DNA of 15,027 bases from the NCBI GenBank assembly GCA_028817775.1, contig JAPPOW010000171.1, forward strand, positions 19,293 to 34,319, given 5' to 3'. The position numbers were made by a program, and so were the translations under genes. The notes beneath the pieces were generated by a model. It made no database searches. It worked only from the letters and a program-made list of their open reading frames with translations, and was not told the DNA's origin. Positions 6,801-12,672 of the stretch are shown piece after piece. The DNA comes from Candidatus Melainabacteria bacterium (GTDB taxonomy: Bacteria > Cyanobacteriota > Vampirovibrionia > LMEP-6097). Numbering within the stretch: position 1 is the stretch's first letter; each line of letters starts with the position of its first letter.

Positions 6801-8105
6801 CCCTGCAATAATCTCAGATTTCTTCTGCTGAGAGTTATGCAGTTCAAGACAAGCCAAGTTGAGCTTACTTTCTTTAAGTCTATTGACCACAACCTCTAGA
6901 GCAGACTTTTTCTCACTAACAAAGAGCACTTTTTTGTTTTGAGCAAGCGATTCAGCAATGATGTTAGCGATAGTTTGTGATTTACCAGTACCTGGGGGTC
7001 CTTGAATCACAAAACTCTGCCCAGCTTTGGCTGCATTGATTGCTTCCTCCTGACTACTATCAGCATCAAGAATTTGCATCGAAAGATTATGGTCAAGCTT
7101 AGAATCAATCTGGTCAGCTTTGACCATATACTCTGACTTAAGGTCTCTGTTTAACTTATCAGCTTCAATTAATTCCCCAGAAATTTGCCTAATCACTGGA
7201 TGCTGAGTAATTCTATCCTCATTCTCTTCTATATCTTTGTAGAGAGAAAGTTTTGCAAAAGAAAACAAACTCAGACAAGATTCATCCAGCAGATCCCAAT
7301 TCATATGGTCCTTGGTTATATGAGCTTTGATACGAGCAATAATTTCTTCTAATTCTTCAAGTTTCTCAATCTCATCAAGCTCAGCTTCAAATGGGGTCAA
7401 ATCAATACCATAGTCACGCTCAAGTTTGTAAGCCAAAGTTGGATTAATTCGGATCTCATCTTCAATTGAATTAAGTTTGAATGCTCCATTGAGGCCGCGT
7501 CTTTCTAAACCAACTGGAATCAAAATCAAAGGTGACTTGGCAAGGTCTTCTACGCCGCCAGCAGCCTTTGGTTTCCACTCGAGGAAATACAGTGAGAGAT
7601 AAAGTATGTTGACACCCGTCTCTTGAATACTAGACTTAGAGCGGGTTTTAAGCTTAGACAAAGCCTGATCAAGTTCTTTCAAGTCCTTGTTTGTCTGCAA
7701 AGCATTAGTTAAATCAAACTCAGCTTCAATTGCCATCGGAGCATCTTGATTCTCCATCTCGTCAAAGCTCATACCGGGCTCAAGCTCATCATCAGCCATC
7801 GGCAATTCTGAAGCTCCATCGCTTCCAAGTTCAGCTGTATTGAAAGCTGCAATTGCATGCTGCAAAGCAAGTGATCTTGATTCAACTACCAGTTTGCGAA
7901 AAACATCTTTGCACTCTTCCTGAAACTCAATAGTCAAACTAGGTCTTGCTTTAAAAAAGAGCAATTGATTTCTTTTACTGAAATCAATAAGATGTTTTTT
8001 CCAATTCTCCAATTGGGATTTTATTTTGGATTGCCGCTCTAATGAATTTACTGCCATAAAAAGATCTGCCAAGCATCGCTTCGCTACATAATAAGACTCA
8101 CGCAC
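3792..8105 (-). CDS. DUF4011 / SF1 helicase / Vsr-like nuclease protein (Hhe-like antiphage candidate)
   Basis: A 1,437-aa multidomain protein. The N-terminus has the DUF4011 signature WKKHLIDFSKRNQLL (35-49). A UvrD/Dna2-like superfamily 1 helicase core is split by about 640 residues: a Q-like SQEEAI (351-356), Walker A GPPGTGKS (369-376), Walker B DEASQ (1016-1020), AGDSNQLPP (from 1039), WHYRS (1084-1088), QGDERD (1210-1215) and VAITRAR (1249-1255). The insert after Walker A is rich in charged helix. The C-terminus (about 1335-1425) matches the MTES_1575/Vsr-like nuclease fold: EE at 1337-1338, D1363, AIETDG (1378-1383) and RDRERLRRQVL. This order, DUF4011-helicase-Vsr-like, is that of the reported single-gene Hhe defence protein; antiphage function here is inference. 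The GTG at 8105 is preceded by AAGGA, and ATG at 8057 (residue 17) is a good alternative. The coding region is intact. Confidence 0.88.
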   Translation of the reverse strand: MRESYYVAKRCLADLFMAVNSLERQSKIKSQLENWKKHLIDFSKRNQLLFFKARPSLTIEFQEECKDVFRKLVVESRSLALQHAIAAFNTAELGSDGASELPMADDELEPGMSFDEMENQDAPMAIEAEFDLTNALQTNKDLKELDQALSKLKTRSKSSIQETGVNILYLSLYFLEWKPKAAGGVEDLAKSPLILIPVGLERRGLNGAFKLNSIEDEIRINPTLAYKLERDYGIDLTPFEAELDEIEKLEELEEIIARIKAHITKDHMNWDLLDESCLSLFSFAKLSLYKDIEENEDRITQHPVIRQISGELIEADKLNRDLKSEYMVKADQIDSKLDHNLSMQILDADSSQEEAINAAKAGQSFVIQGPPGTGKSQTIANIIAESLAQNKKVLFVSEKKSALEVVVNRLKESKLNLACLELHNSQQKKSEIIAGLRASLDEIKALALDAKRASFIDDINKVKKQIQLAIDELHRVREPIHKSLYEIYGELSQLEMELAECEDIEFTIPSIERIDLEKLSELDYWFKDLASKDEILNDYNSFIWRNAEVQNLSFEIENEIKANFLEFKNILGKLEDYANPIAQKYFAREVTNIKEFKWLAEASKLAIDSPFPKQDWFNPGKLNDVQTLTIEAKIEHEEYALDKTKLLGKYNPDFLDLDHEALITKFTQKFTGIFRFLNFDYWQTVDQIKKMSVYNEAKSIETIISDLQHAAQLDKKSHELAKDETELKLELGEFYKEFDTNWDETITAITWVRKVMGKFGGQGMPSALLEVVSEDSQEQGFDDFEQQAKDLIQAYDLLKFHTKYYRSIFPSPNLDFDKLSFAELGEHLDDLVSNITKIEDWIEFRRLESEAKKLGMGQFVQALIDSPMQNIDAEMIKSLFLRKLYQAWVDKIEISNPQIRKFSGESQELLIQKFVDLDLQLQERNKYQVSKSLALNWIEFAANVLNKQDMQVLNHEINKKKKHKPIRLLIQEIPELLQTIKPCWMMSPLSVSQLIEAKKKGDEAYKFVEFDMVIFDEASQIRTEDAICSIYRGKQLILAGDSNQLPPTNFFNYIDNDDDDYENNNFESVLDECSVFLDSHTLSWHYRSRHEDLIKFSNYHIYDNQLITFPSPIARSDDYGIEFELIEKGYYEKGARFNRKEATRVAEAIIEHYNAKPDVSLGVIAFSEAQQFAIERELAKLIRKNPEQDQSFLDEERIDALFIKNLENVQGDERDVIYFSIGYARDRKGNLSHNFGPLNREGGHRRLNVAITRARNKLKVFSSITSSDIDLSRTSAQGAMLLKKYLGFTEEAFMKSRTSDDPSLRDDEVDAAIQSNELVTTLDCFTDVCNDGKHSIEESIAQALEAKGYQVERFLGSSDYRIDIAVRDPQNLNQFALAIETDGKIYQSAKTCRDRERLRRQVLKSLNWKVHKIWARDWVRNSEVELDKVLKTINQPV

Positions 8106-8149
8106 GCGTCTTATGTTCCTTGATGAAGTATTTTTAAGTAAAATCAGTT

Positions 8150-8181
8150 TACATATTTAGCAGCAAGCTTTAGAATATGTA
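8150..8181. repeat. Inverted repeat between the helicase gene and the basic orphan gene
   Basis: TACATATT (8150-8157) and AATATGTA (8174-8181) are exact reverse complements 16 nt apart, roughly in the middle of the divergent 176-bp gap 8106-8281. The shape suits an operator, but AT-rich 8-mers pair easily by chance. Apart from this and weak -10-like TATAAG (8206-8211) and TATAGG (8228-8233), I see nothing else in the gap. Confidence 0.3.
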
Positions 8182-8281
8182 TTAAGAAGAAAAGAATCAC
8201 AAATGTATAAGAGATTAAATTCTTCTTTATAGGGTTCGTTTGGTTTCAACGGTTTCAAATTCAATACCAAGGAATTTTGCG

Positions 8282-8665
8282 GTGAGCTGTGCTCATGCAG
8301 CTAGGGCTGCAGCCTCATGGATTTCAAGATCTGCTAATACACTTCTTGGCGTGGTTGGTCTAGGCAGCAAAGTCAAAAGAGAAAGTCAGAGAGCTATTCA
8401 TAGAGCACCAGTTAAAACTCAAGCGCCTGCTGGCCCAAGGAGGACCAACCATAATATAAGACTGAAGCCAACTAGTGCGGGCAAGAGAACAAGAACAGCA
8501 AGGGGCCAAAGCTTCAGAAGCAACCCTAATAAAGGCAAGGTAAAAACAAAAACGACGACTGTCTACGATGGAGGGCTTGGGCGCCCTAGCAGCTACAAAC
8601 GCAAAGAAACTCAAACTTACAGGATCACTCCCAATAAGAAGAGCCTTCCACTCAATAATAAATAA
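8282..8665 (+). CDS. Small, highly basic protein of unknown function
   Basis: The family is not recognised. From the GTG at 8282 the product is 127 aa. A short Ala/Ser-rich, mildly hydrophobic N-terminus (AHAARAAASWISRSANTLLG) is followed by about 95 residues dominated by Lys, Arg, Thr, Ser, Pro and Gly, probably disordered, ending KKSLPLNNK. I chose this start because AAGGAA (8269-8274) sits 7 nt before it, one of the few textbook ribosome binding sites here. The frame can be extended to a TTG at 8240, itself 6 nt after a -10-like TATAGG. It diverges from the helicase gene and converges on rpsP. The basic composition suggests nucleic-acid binding, but that is a guess, and the gene could be spurious. 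Confidence 0.45.
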   Translation: MSCAHAARAAASWISRSANTLLGVVGLGSKVKRESQRAIHRAPVKTQAPAGPRRTNHNIRLKPTSAGKRTRTARGQSFRSNPNKGKVKTKTTTVYDGGLGRPSSYKRKETQTYRITPNKKSLPLNNK

Positions 8666-8706
8666 CTGGTCTTAAAACTTTCAGAAAGACTGAATTAGGA
8701 TAAGTA

Positions 8707-9162
8707 CTAAGCCTCAGCTGGGGCAGCTTCCTCTGCAGGAGCCTCAGCAGTTTCTGCAGGAGCTTCAGTTGTTTCTTCAACGCTAGCTTCTTCCTTGGCT
8801 TGAGATTCAGCCTCTACTTTCTTCTTCTTAGCCTTGGTATTCTTAGTCGATTGTTTCAATAGCTCTTCACGAGCTTTTTCTTTATCTGCTCTAGCTTTAG
8901 ATTTAGATTGGTATGGACCGTTGCCCAGGTCATGGATAGGCTCGCGCTTCAGCACAGACTTTACTGATTCACTTGGCTGCGCGCCAACCGATTGCCAGTA
9001 CTTAGCACGCTCAGTGTTAAGCACCAATTCTTTAGTCTTTGGATTATAAAATCCAAGCACTTCTACCGGCTTGCCATCACGTTTAGTAGCTTTTTCGAGC
9101 ACAGATATCCTGTACATAGGGGCTTTTTTCTTACCAAATCTTTGAAATCTAATTTTTAACAT
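8707..9162 (-). CDS. rpsP: 30S ribosomal protein S16 with a long charged C-terminal extension
   Basis: Structural protein of the 30S subunit needed for its assembly. The conserved S16 core is residues 1-80: MLKIRFQRFGKKKAPMYRI, LGFYNPK and AKYWQSVGAQPSESVKSVL. S16 is usually 80-90 aa, and this one is 151 aa. The extra part runs through a Lys-rich stretch (KAKKKKVEAE) into an acidic, Ala/Pro-rich tail with repeated EAPAE units, probably disordered. The usual ffh/rimM/trmD neighbours are absent; ndk lies 62 bp upstream on the same strand. The start is ATG 9162-9160. No Shine-Dalgarno is visible, and the predicted leader is about 5 nt. Confidence 0.95.
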   Translation of the reverse strand: MLKIRFQRFGKKKAPMYRISVLEKATKRDGKPVEVLGFYNPKTKELVLNTERAKYWQSVGAQPSESVKSVLKREPIHDLGNGPYQSKSKARADKEKAREELLKQSTKNTKAKKKKVEAESQAKEEASVEETTEAPAETAEAPAEEAAPAEA

Positions 9163-9174
9163 ATGCAGGGGATA

Positions 9175-9204
9175 ATTCTAGCTTAGGCTAAGCTATAAAT
9201 ACAA
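9175..9204 (-). promoter_or_regulatory. Promoter of rpsP
   Basis: On the minus strand a -35-like TTGTAT (9204-9199) and a -10-like TAGAAT (9180-9175) are separated by 18 bp. The spacer holds the palindrome at 9179-9195. The ATG of rpsP is 12 nt beyond the -10 box. This would let rpsP be transcribed independently of ndk. Confidence 0.4.
9179..9195. promoter_or_regulatory. 17-bp palindrome in the rpsP promoter (possible operator)
   Basis: TAGCTTAG-G-CTAAGCTA is a perfect inverted repeat with 8-bp arms and one central base. It fills the interval between the putative -35 and -10 of rpsP and touches the -10 box, the usual place for a repressor site. In read-through RNA from ndk it would form a 6-bp stem with a 5-nt loop, without a T-tract. 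Confidence 0.45.
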
Positions 9205-9224
9205 GCTAGAAGATAAAAAATAAC

Positions 9225-9701
9225 TTAAACAGCTGCCTGACAGAGCTCTGTGCATTTAGCCACTGGATCAGCAATCTCGGTAAAATCAGCTTCTGGGAAG
9301 TGGATCTTAAGCTCACGCTCAGCAGAGCCAGGCTCAGTATCACTACCGTGGATAGCGTTATCACCTATATGTTTGCCAAATTTCTTACGAATAGTACCCT
9401 CATCGGCAGCTTCTGGGTCAGTAGCTCCCATAGCATCTCTAGCCTTGGCAACCACGTCTTCACCTTGCCAAACCATGCCCAGGATTAAACCAGCAGTGAA
9501 AGATTGGATCAGATCGGGAAAGAATGGCTTCTCAGAAAGCGCTGCATAATGCTCCTTGGCAAGCTCTTCAGTTGGCTTGTAGACCTTCATTGCCACACAT
9601 TTGGCATCAAGTTTCTCAACCAGCATCTTCACGATACCAGCGGTATCCCCGCGCTTGAAAGCGTCAGGTTTAATAGCTAAAAACGTATTTTGAGTAGTCA
9701 T
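9225..9701 (-). CDS. ndk: Nucleoside diphosphate kinase
   Basis: Transfers the terminal phosphate of ATP to other (deoxy)nucleoside diphosphates through a phosphohistidine. It begins MTTQNTFLAIKPDAFKRG, with the nucleotide-binding Lys11. The active-site block is NAIHGSDTEPGSAEREL with catalytic His118. EGTIRKKFG is the conserved nucleotide-loop segment. The length of 158 aa is slightly above the usual 130-150. The frame stays open for about 60 codons upstream through the palindrome, but that stretch is not conserved and the ATG at 9701 is the family start. The ATG lies 7 nt after an extended -10. It diverges from mtnA and lies upstream of rpsP. Confidence 0.96.
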   Translation of the reverse strand: MTTQNTFLAIKPDAFKRGDTAGIVKMLVEKLDAKCVAMKVYKPTEELAKEHYAALSEKPFFPDLIQSFTAGLILGMVWQGEDVVAKARDAMGATDPEAADEGTIRKKFGKHIGDNAIHGSDTEPGSAERELKIHFPEADFTEIADPVAKCTELCQAAV

Positions 9702-9708
9702 GGCAGAG

Positions 9709-9717
9709 ATTATATCA
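9709..9717 (-). promoter_or_regulatory. Extended -10 promoter of ndk
   Basis: Minus-strand TGATATAAT (9717-9709) matches the extended -10 consensus and is followed by 7 nt and the ATG at 9701, predicting a leaderless mRNA. Its upstream half overlaps the outer end of the 74-bp palindrome. No -35 hexamer is present in the palindrome arm. Confidence 0.55.
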
Positions 9718-9787
9718 CTTCCGGGTTGTAACGCCCGTAACGCGTTGTATTGACAACGCGTTACGGGCGTTACAACCCGGAAGTGAT
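9714..9787. repeat. 74-bp palindrome with 35-bp perfect arms between ndk and mtnA
   Basis: Positions 9714-9748 and 9753-9787 are exact reverse complements over 35 bp, separated by the loop ATTG. The arms are GC-rich relative to the surroundings and contain TGTAACGCCCGTAACGCG. It lies between two extended -10 boxes that face away from each other, so neither predicted transcript includes it. It could extrude a cruciform, bind a regulator symmetrically, or be a small palindromic repeat element inserted between the genes. Confidence 0.85.
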
Positions 9788-9790
9788 GCG

Positions 9791-9799
9791 TGATACAAT
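9791..9799 (+). promoter_or_regulatory. Extended -10 promoter of mtnA
   Basis: TGATACAAT fits the extended -10 pattern, with the hexamer TACAAT at 9794-9799. A GTG codon starts 8 nt later at 9808, so the mRNA is predicted to begin at or within 1-2 nt of the start codon. It decides the start choice for mtnA, because the earlier in-frame GTG at 9790 lies upstream of this box. Confidence 0.5.
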
Positions 9800-9807
9800 T
9801 TGTCTTT

Positions 9808-10842
9808 GTGCAAAGTCTAGAAAGCAAGACTACAAGCGAGACTAGCTTTGATAGCCTCAGACCACTAGCTTGGAATGAAGCCAATCAAGGCGTGACCTTG
9901 ATCGACCAACGCTTGCTGCCTTATGAGCTTAAGCAAGTTGAAGTCAAGAGTCATACTGAGATGGCTGATGCTATTAGCGAAATGGTCTTACGCGGCGCGC
10001 CTTTGATCGGTATAGCTGCTGCTTACGGCATGGCACTAGCAGCCAAAGCTGGCGCTGATCTCTGTCAAGCTCGCAAACTCCTACTTTCCACTAGACCTAC
10101 TGCAGTTAATTTGGCTTGGGCACTTGAACAAATTGATGCAGTTTTACAAGGCTGTGATCTTGATAGCCCTGAAACTATTTACCAAAAAATTCTAACTAAA
10201 GCTCACTGGATTCTTGAAGATGACATAGAACGCTGTAAAAGAATGTCAGAGCATGGAGCTAAATACATCAGAGAAAAATTTGGTAATAAGAAATTTAAAA
10301 TCATGACGATCTGCAATGCTGGTGCGCTTGCCACCGGTGGCTACGGCACGGCACTAGGCCTAATCCGCGAACTCGCCAAGAATGATCTTGTAGAAATGGT
10401 TTACGCTTGCGAAACTCGCCCGCGTCAACAAGGCTCTAGACTAACAGCTTGGGAACTGGCTTACGAACAAATCCCCGTAACCTTAATTTCAGACAATATG
10501 GTTTCACACACAATGAAAGAACAAGCTATTGATTTTGTAATAACCGGTGCTGACCGTATTGCAGCCAATGGGGATACTGCTAACAAAATTGGTACTTATG
10601 CATTAGCAATCCAAGCTCAATATCACCAAGTACCATTTTTTGTAGCTGCTCCCGAGAGTACTTTTGATCGCAGTCTAGAGACTGGTGATTTGATTCCAAT
10701 TGAAGAAAGATCAAGCAAAGAAGTGTCTCACATCAATGATAAGTTAATTACTGCAGAGAGCGGAGTCGAGTTTTACAATCCAGGTTTTGATGTAACCCCA
10801 AACATATTGATCGAGAGAATATTTACGGAGCTAGCCACATAG
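9808..10842 (+). CDS. mtnA: S-methyl-5-thioribose-1-phosphate isomerase
   Basis: Converts methylthioribose-1-phosphate to methylthioribulose-1-phosphate in methionine salvage. Diagnostic segments are MVLRGAPLIGIAAAYG; TICNAGALATGGYGTALG with the catalytic Cys169; ETRPRQQGSRLTAWEL; and TGADRIAANGDTANKIGTY with the catalytic Asp249 (numbering from the GTG at 9808). The length of 344 aa is normal. The frame extends to a GTG at 9790, but that codon precedes the likely -10 box and adds a non-conserved MIQFVF. It is followed after 3 nt by an unknown gene on the same strand. Related eIF2B-alpha-like isomerases (ribose-1,5-bisphosphate isomerase) are a less likely alternative. No other salvage gene is in the window. 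Confidence 0.93.
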   Translation: MQSLESKTTSETSFDSLRPLAWNEANQGVTLIDQRLLPYELKQVEVKSHTEMADAISEMVLRGAPLIGIAAAYGMALAAKAGADLCQARKLLLSTRPTAVNLAWALEQIDAVLQGCDLDSPETIYQKILTKAHWILEDDIERCKRMSEHGAKYIREKFGNKKFKIMTICNAGALATGGYGTALGLIRELAKNDLVEMVYACETRPRQQGSRLTAWELAYEQIPVTLISDNMVSHTMKEQAIDFVITGADRIAANGDTANKIGTYALAIQAQYHQVPFFVAAPESTFDRSLETGDLIPIEERSSKEVSHINDKLITAESGVEFYNPGFDVTPNILIERIFTELAT

Positions 10843-10845
10843 ACA

Positions 10846-11349
10846 ATGACTAACCCTAACCCATGGCATCCTAGCAACCGGTTAAAAGATTTTTGGGCAG
10901 ATCCTAAATTTAAGCGCGAATGGCGCAGGCATCATGAACCCAATACAGCAATTGAAGGCTTGTCTTCAGAACGAGACGAAATCCAGCGCTGGTTTAAATC
11001 CATAGATGAATCCCTTGAACAATATAGGCAAAATCTAATGAGCATAATTAATGAGTCAAGCCTTAATGGAGTTTGGTCTACCGACATCAGCAGAGATATG
11101 CTCAAGTACCGAGATTTCACTGCAGAGCATGAAGCAGGAGATTTAAGCAGAGGTAATCTGATTGAGACTTCCACAATTGCAGAGATTTCTTTATTAATAT
11201 ACAACGACCCAACCAAACTCGCCCATACTGATCTATTCAAACGAGTAGCAAGACAACTAAGAAGTAACGCCCATCAAATCTTTAGCAAGAAAGACCTCGT
11301 TGAACTCTTCATCAGGCTAAAGAAAGCTGAACTCAAGAGCACAAACTAA
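10846..11349 (+). CDS. Unknown protein co-transcribed with mtnA
   Basis: I do not recognise this 167-aa protein. It starts 3 nt after the mtnA stop and so is surely translated from the same mRNA; the nearest GGAG-like sequence is about 14 nt before the ATG. The N-terminus is rich in Trp, Arg and Pro (PWHPSNRLKDFWADPKFK). The rest is predicted soluble, mostly helical and charged, with no signal peptide, membrane segment or Cys cluster. Its last 17 bp overlap the 3' end of comF on the opposite strand. The operon position suggests a link to mtnA, but nothing in the residues supports a methionine-salvage enzyme. Confidence 0.72.
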   Translation: MTNPNPWHPSNRLKDFWADPKFKREWRRHHEPNTAIEGLSSERDEIQRWFKSIDESLEQYRQNLMSIINESSLNGVWSTDISRDMLKYRDFTAEHEAGDLSRGNLIETSTIAEISLLIYNDPTKLAHTDLFKRVARQLRSNAHQIFSKKDLVELFIRLKKAELKSTN

Positions 11350-12166
11350 GAAAAACAATTTCCGCATCCAAATTCATCAATTTAAATAATTCAAGAAAAG
11401 TAGCTCCAGTAGTACTAATATCATCAAGCAGCAAAACTACAGCTTGATTTTCAGGATTCAAATTTAAGTCATGCTTGAGAGCAAAGGCCCCATCAAGAAT
11501 CTCAAGCCTTTCAAACTTAGATTTATTAAACAAGCTTGGGGTTTCCTTAACCCTCTCAAACATAGCCGGCATTAGGCTTACAGAATTTAGCTCAAGCAAC
11601 TGCAAGCCATGTTTTGTTTGCATCAAATAGTGCTGGCTAGCCTCAAAACAATTTGCAAAATCTTCAGCCAGAAGCTTTGCTTGATTATATTCTCGGCGCG
11701 CTTCTTTCTTAGCATGCATCGGCACAGGGCTAATATAGATATCTACTTTACCAACTACTTGGTGTTGAGACTTATCAAGCTGCTCCCACTTTAATTCAGA
11801 CAAAATCCAATCAGCATGTTTAGTCCAATAGTCATAGAGCCACTTAGCCCAAAACTCTGCCAGGTGAGGTTTACGATACTTAAAGTCTCGAATCAAAGCT
11901 TTGGTCATGTCATTATATTTAGTAGTAGAGAAGATCTTAGGATAGAGCGGCAGATCAAGCTCTAAAATTTGTGCTAGTTCAATATAGTCAAAGTCAAGGT
12001 ACTTACGTGACATGCCTTCTTTAGTCCAAGTAAACTTGAGTCCTTCCAAACAAAAATCACAGTAGTAACCTTCAGTATATTTTTTACTACAACCGTAACA
12101 AAGCCGCTTGGAAAAAGCGTCTAAAAAAGCATCGATAAATTTTGGAACAGTTCTTCTCCAAAACAT
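11333..12166 (-). CDS. comF: ComF family phosphoribosyltransferase-like protein
   Basis: ComF/GntX-type protein, 277 aa. An N-terminal zinc-finger-like cluster CYGC...CDFC (Cys23, 26, 36, 39) is followed by a type I phosphoribosyltransferase fold. VDIYISPVPMHAKKEARREYNQAKLLAE matches the ComF block IPVPL...RGYNQ in outline, and VVLLLDDISTTGAT (243-256) is the PRPP-binding motif. Family members with known roles act in the cytosol with the DNA-uptake machinery of competent bacteria; the reaction is unknown. No other competence gene is here. The start is ATG 12166, 7 nt after a -10-like box. It is separated from the upstream membrane-protein gene by 44 bp. Confidence 0.88.
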   Translation of the reverse strand: MFWRRTVPKFIDAFLDAFSKRLCYGCSKKYTEGYYCDFCLEGLKFTWTKEGMSRKYLDFDYIELAQILELDLPLYPKIFSTTKYNDMTKALIRDFKYRKPHLAEFWAKWLYDYWTKHADWILSELKWEQLDKSQHQVVGKVDIYISPVPMHAKKEARREYNQAKLLAEDFANCFEASQHYLMQTKHGLQLLELNSVSLMPAMFERVKETPSLFNKSKFERLEILDGAFALKHDLNLNPENQAVVLLLDDISTTGATFLELFKLMNLDAEIVFLSLCS

Positions 12167-12173
12167 AGAGAAG

Positions 12174-12179
12174 ATGATA
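12174..12179 (-). promoter_or_regulatory. -10 box of comF
   Basis: Minus-strand TATCAT (12179-12174) differs from consensus at one base and is preceded by TGTA. The comF ATG follows after 7 nt, again predicting a leaderless mRNA. Confidence 0.4.
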
Positions 12180-12210
12180 TACAGCCAAGATTAAGGCTAC
12201 GTGTATGACA

Positions 12211-12672
12211 CTATTTTTTAGCTCTATTGATAAAAGGCAAAGTGACCAAGCCACCAAATAAGCTAACAACGGAGCAAATTACAAGCATAAAAATACCAGT
12301 AACAATCAGAAAGCCAGGACCCAAGCTTTCAATTACTTGAAACTCAGCAGTAGAATGCATTTTCATAGATTCATTAATAGCGTCTACAAAAAATTTCTGA
12401 GTATCAGCATCTTGTAAATTGATTGAAATAATCAAAGTAAGGATGGCACCAACCACCACACCAGTACCCAAACTTAAAATCGCAGCATCACTAGTTTTGA
12501 TCTCAGTAAAATCTTCACCAAGCTCTCTTTTAAAAAGAATCACAGCGACCAAACCACCCAGAAAATAAGTGAATATTGGTGCACCATTAATTGGCAAACT
12601 AAAGACTGTATTGAGTAACACAACCAAAGCCGTAGAAATCAAAATGGGTTTAAAATACGGATCTATTTTCAT
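12211..12672 (-). CDS. Small multi-pass membrane protein of unknown family
   Basis: A 153-aa hydrophobic protein with about four membrane segments, near residues 9-26, 31-48, 63-85 and 118-146. The longest loop is at 86-117 and the C-terminus is basic (INRAKK). I do not recognise the family; DUF-type four-helix membrane proteins are the nearest idea. Its ATG overlaps the stop of the RodZ-like gene in an ATGA (4 bp), so the two are translationally coupled. A partnership with the RodZ-like membrane protein is possible but only inferred from the operon. Confidence 0.78.
   Translation of the reverse strand: MKIDPYFKPILISTALVVLLNTVFSLPINGAPIFTYFLGGLVAVILFKRELGEDFTEIKTSDAAILSLGTGVVVGAILTLIISINLQDADTQKFFVDAINESMKMHSTAEFQVIESLGPGFLIVTGIFMLVICSVVSLFGGLVTLPFINRAKK

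Noticed and set aside
8360..8614. 84-codon minus-strand frame inside the basic orphan gene
   Set aside because: Cys/Ser-rich shadow of a K/R-rich plus frame; no start signals.
8669..8690. Possible rho-independent terminator after rpsP (CTTTC/GAAAG followed by TTTT on the minus strand)
   Set aside because: The 5-bp arms leave a 1-nt loop, so only 4 bp with a 3-nt loop can form; the alternative GTCTT/AAGAC stem is also too weak.
9702..9884. Upstream extension of ndk by about 60 codons through the palindrome
   Set aside because: The residues are not conserved in the family, the DNA is a palindrome plus the mtnA 5' end, and the family start MTTQNTFLAIKPD lies right after a good promoter.
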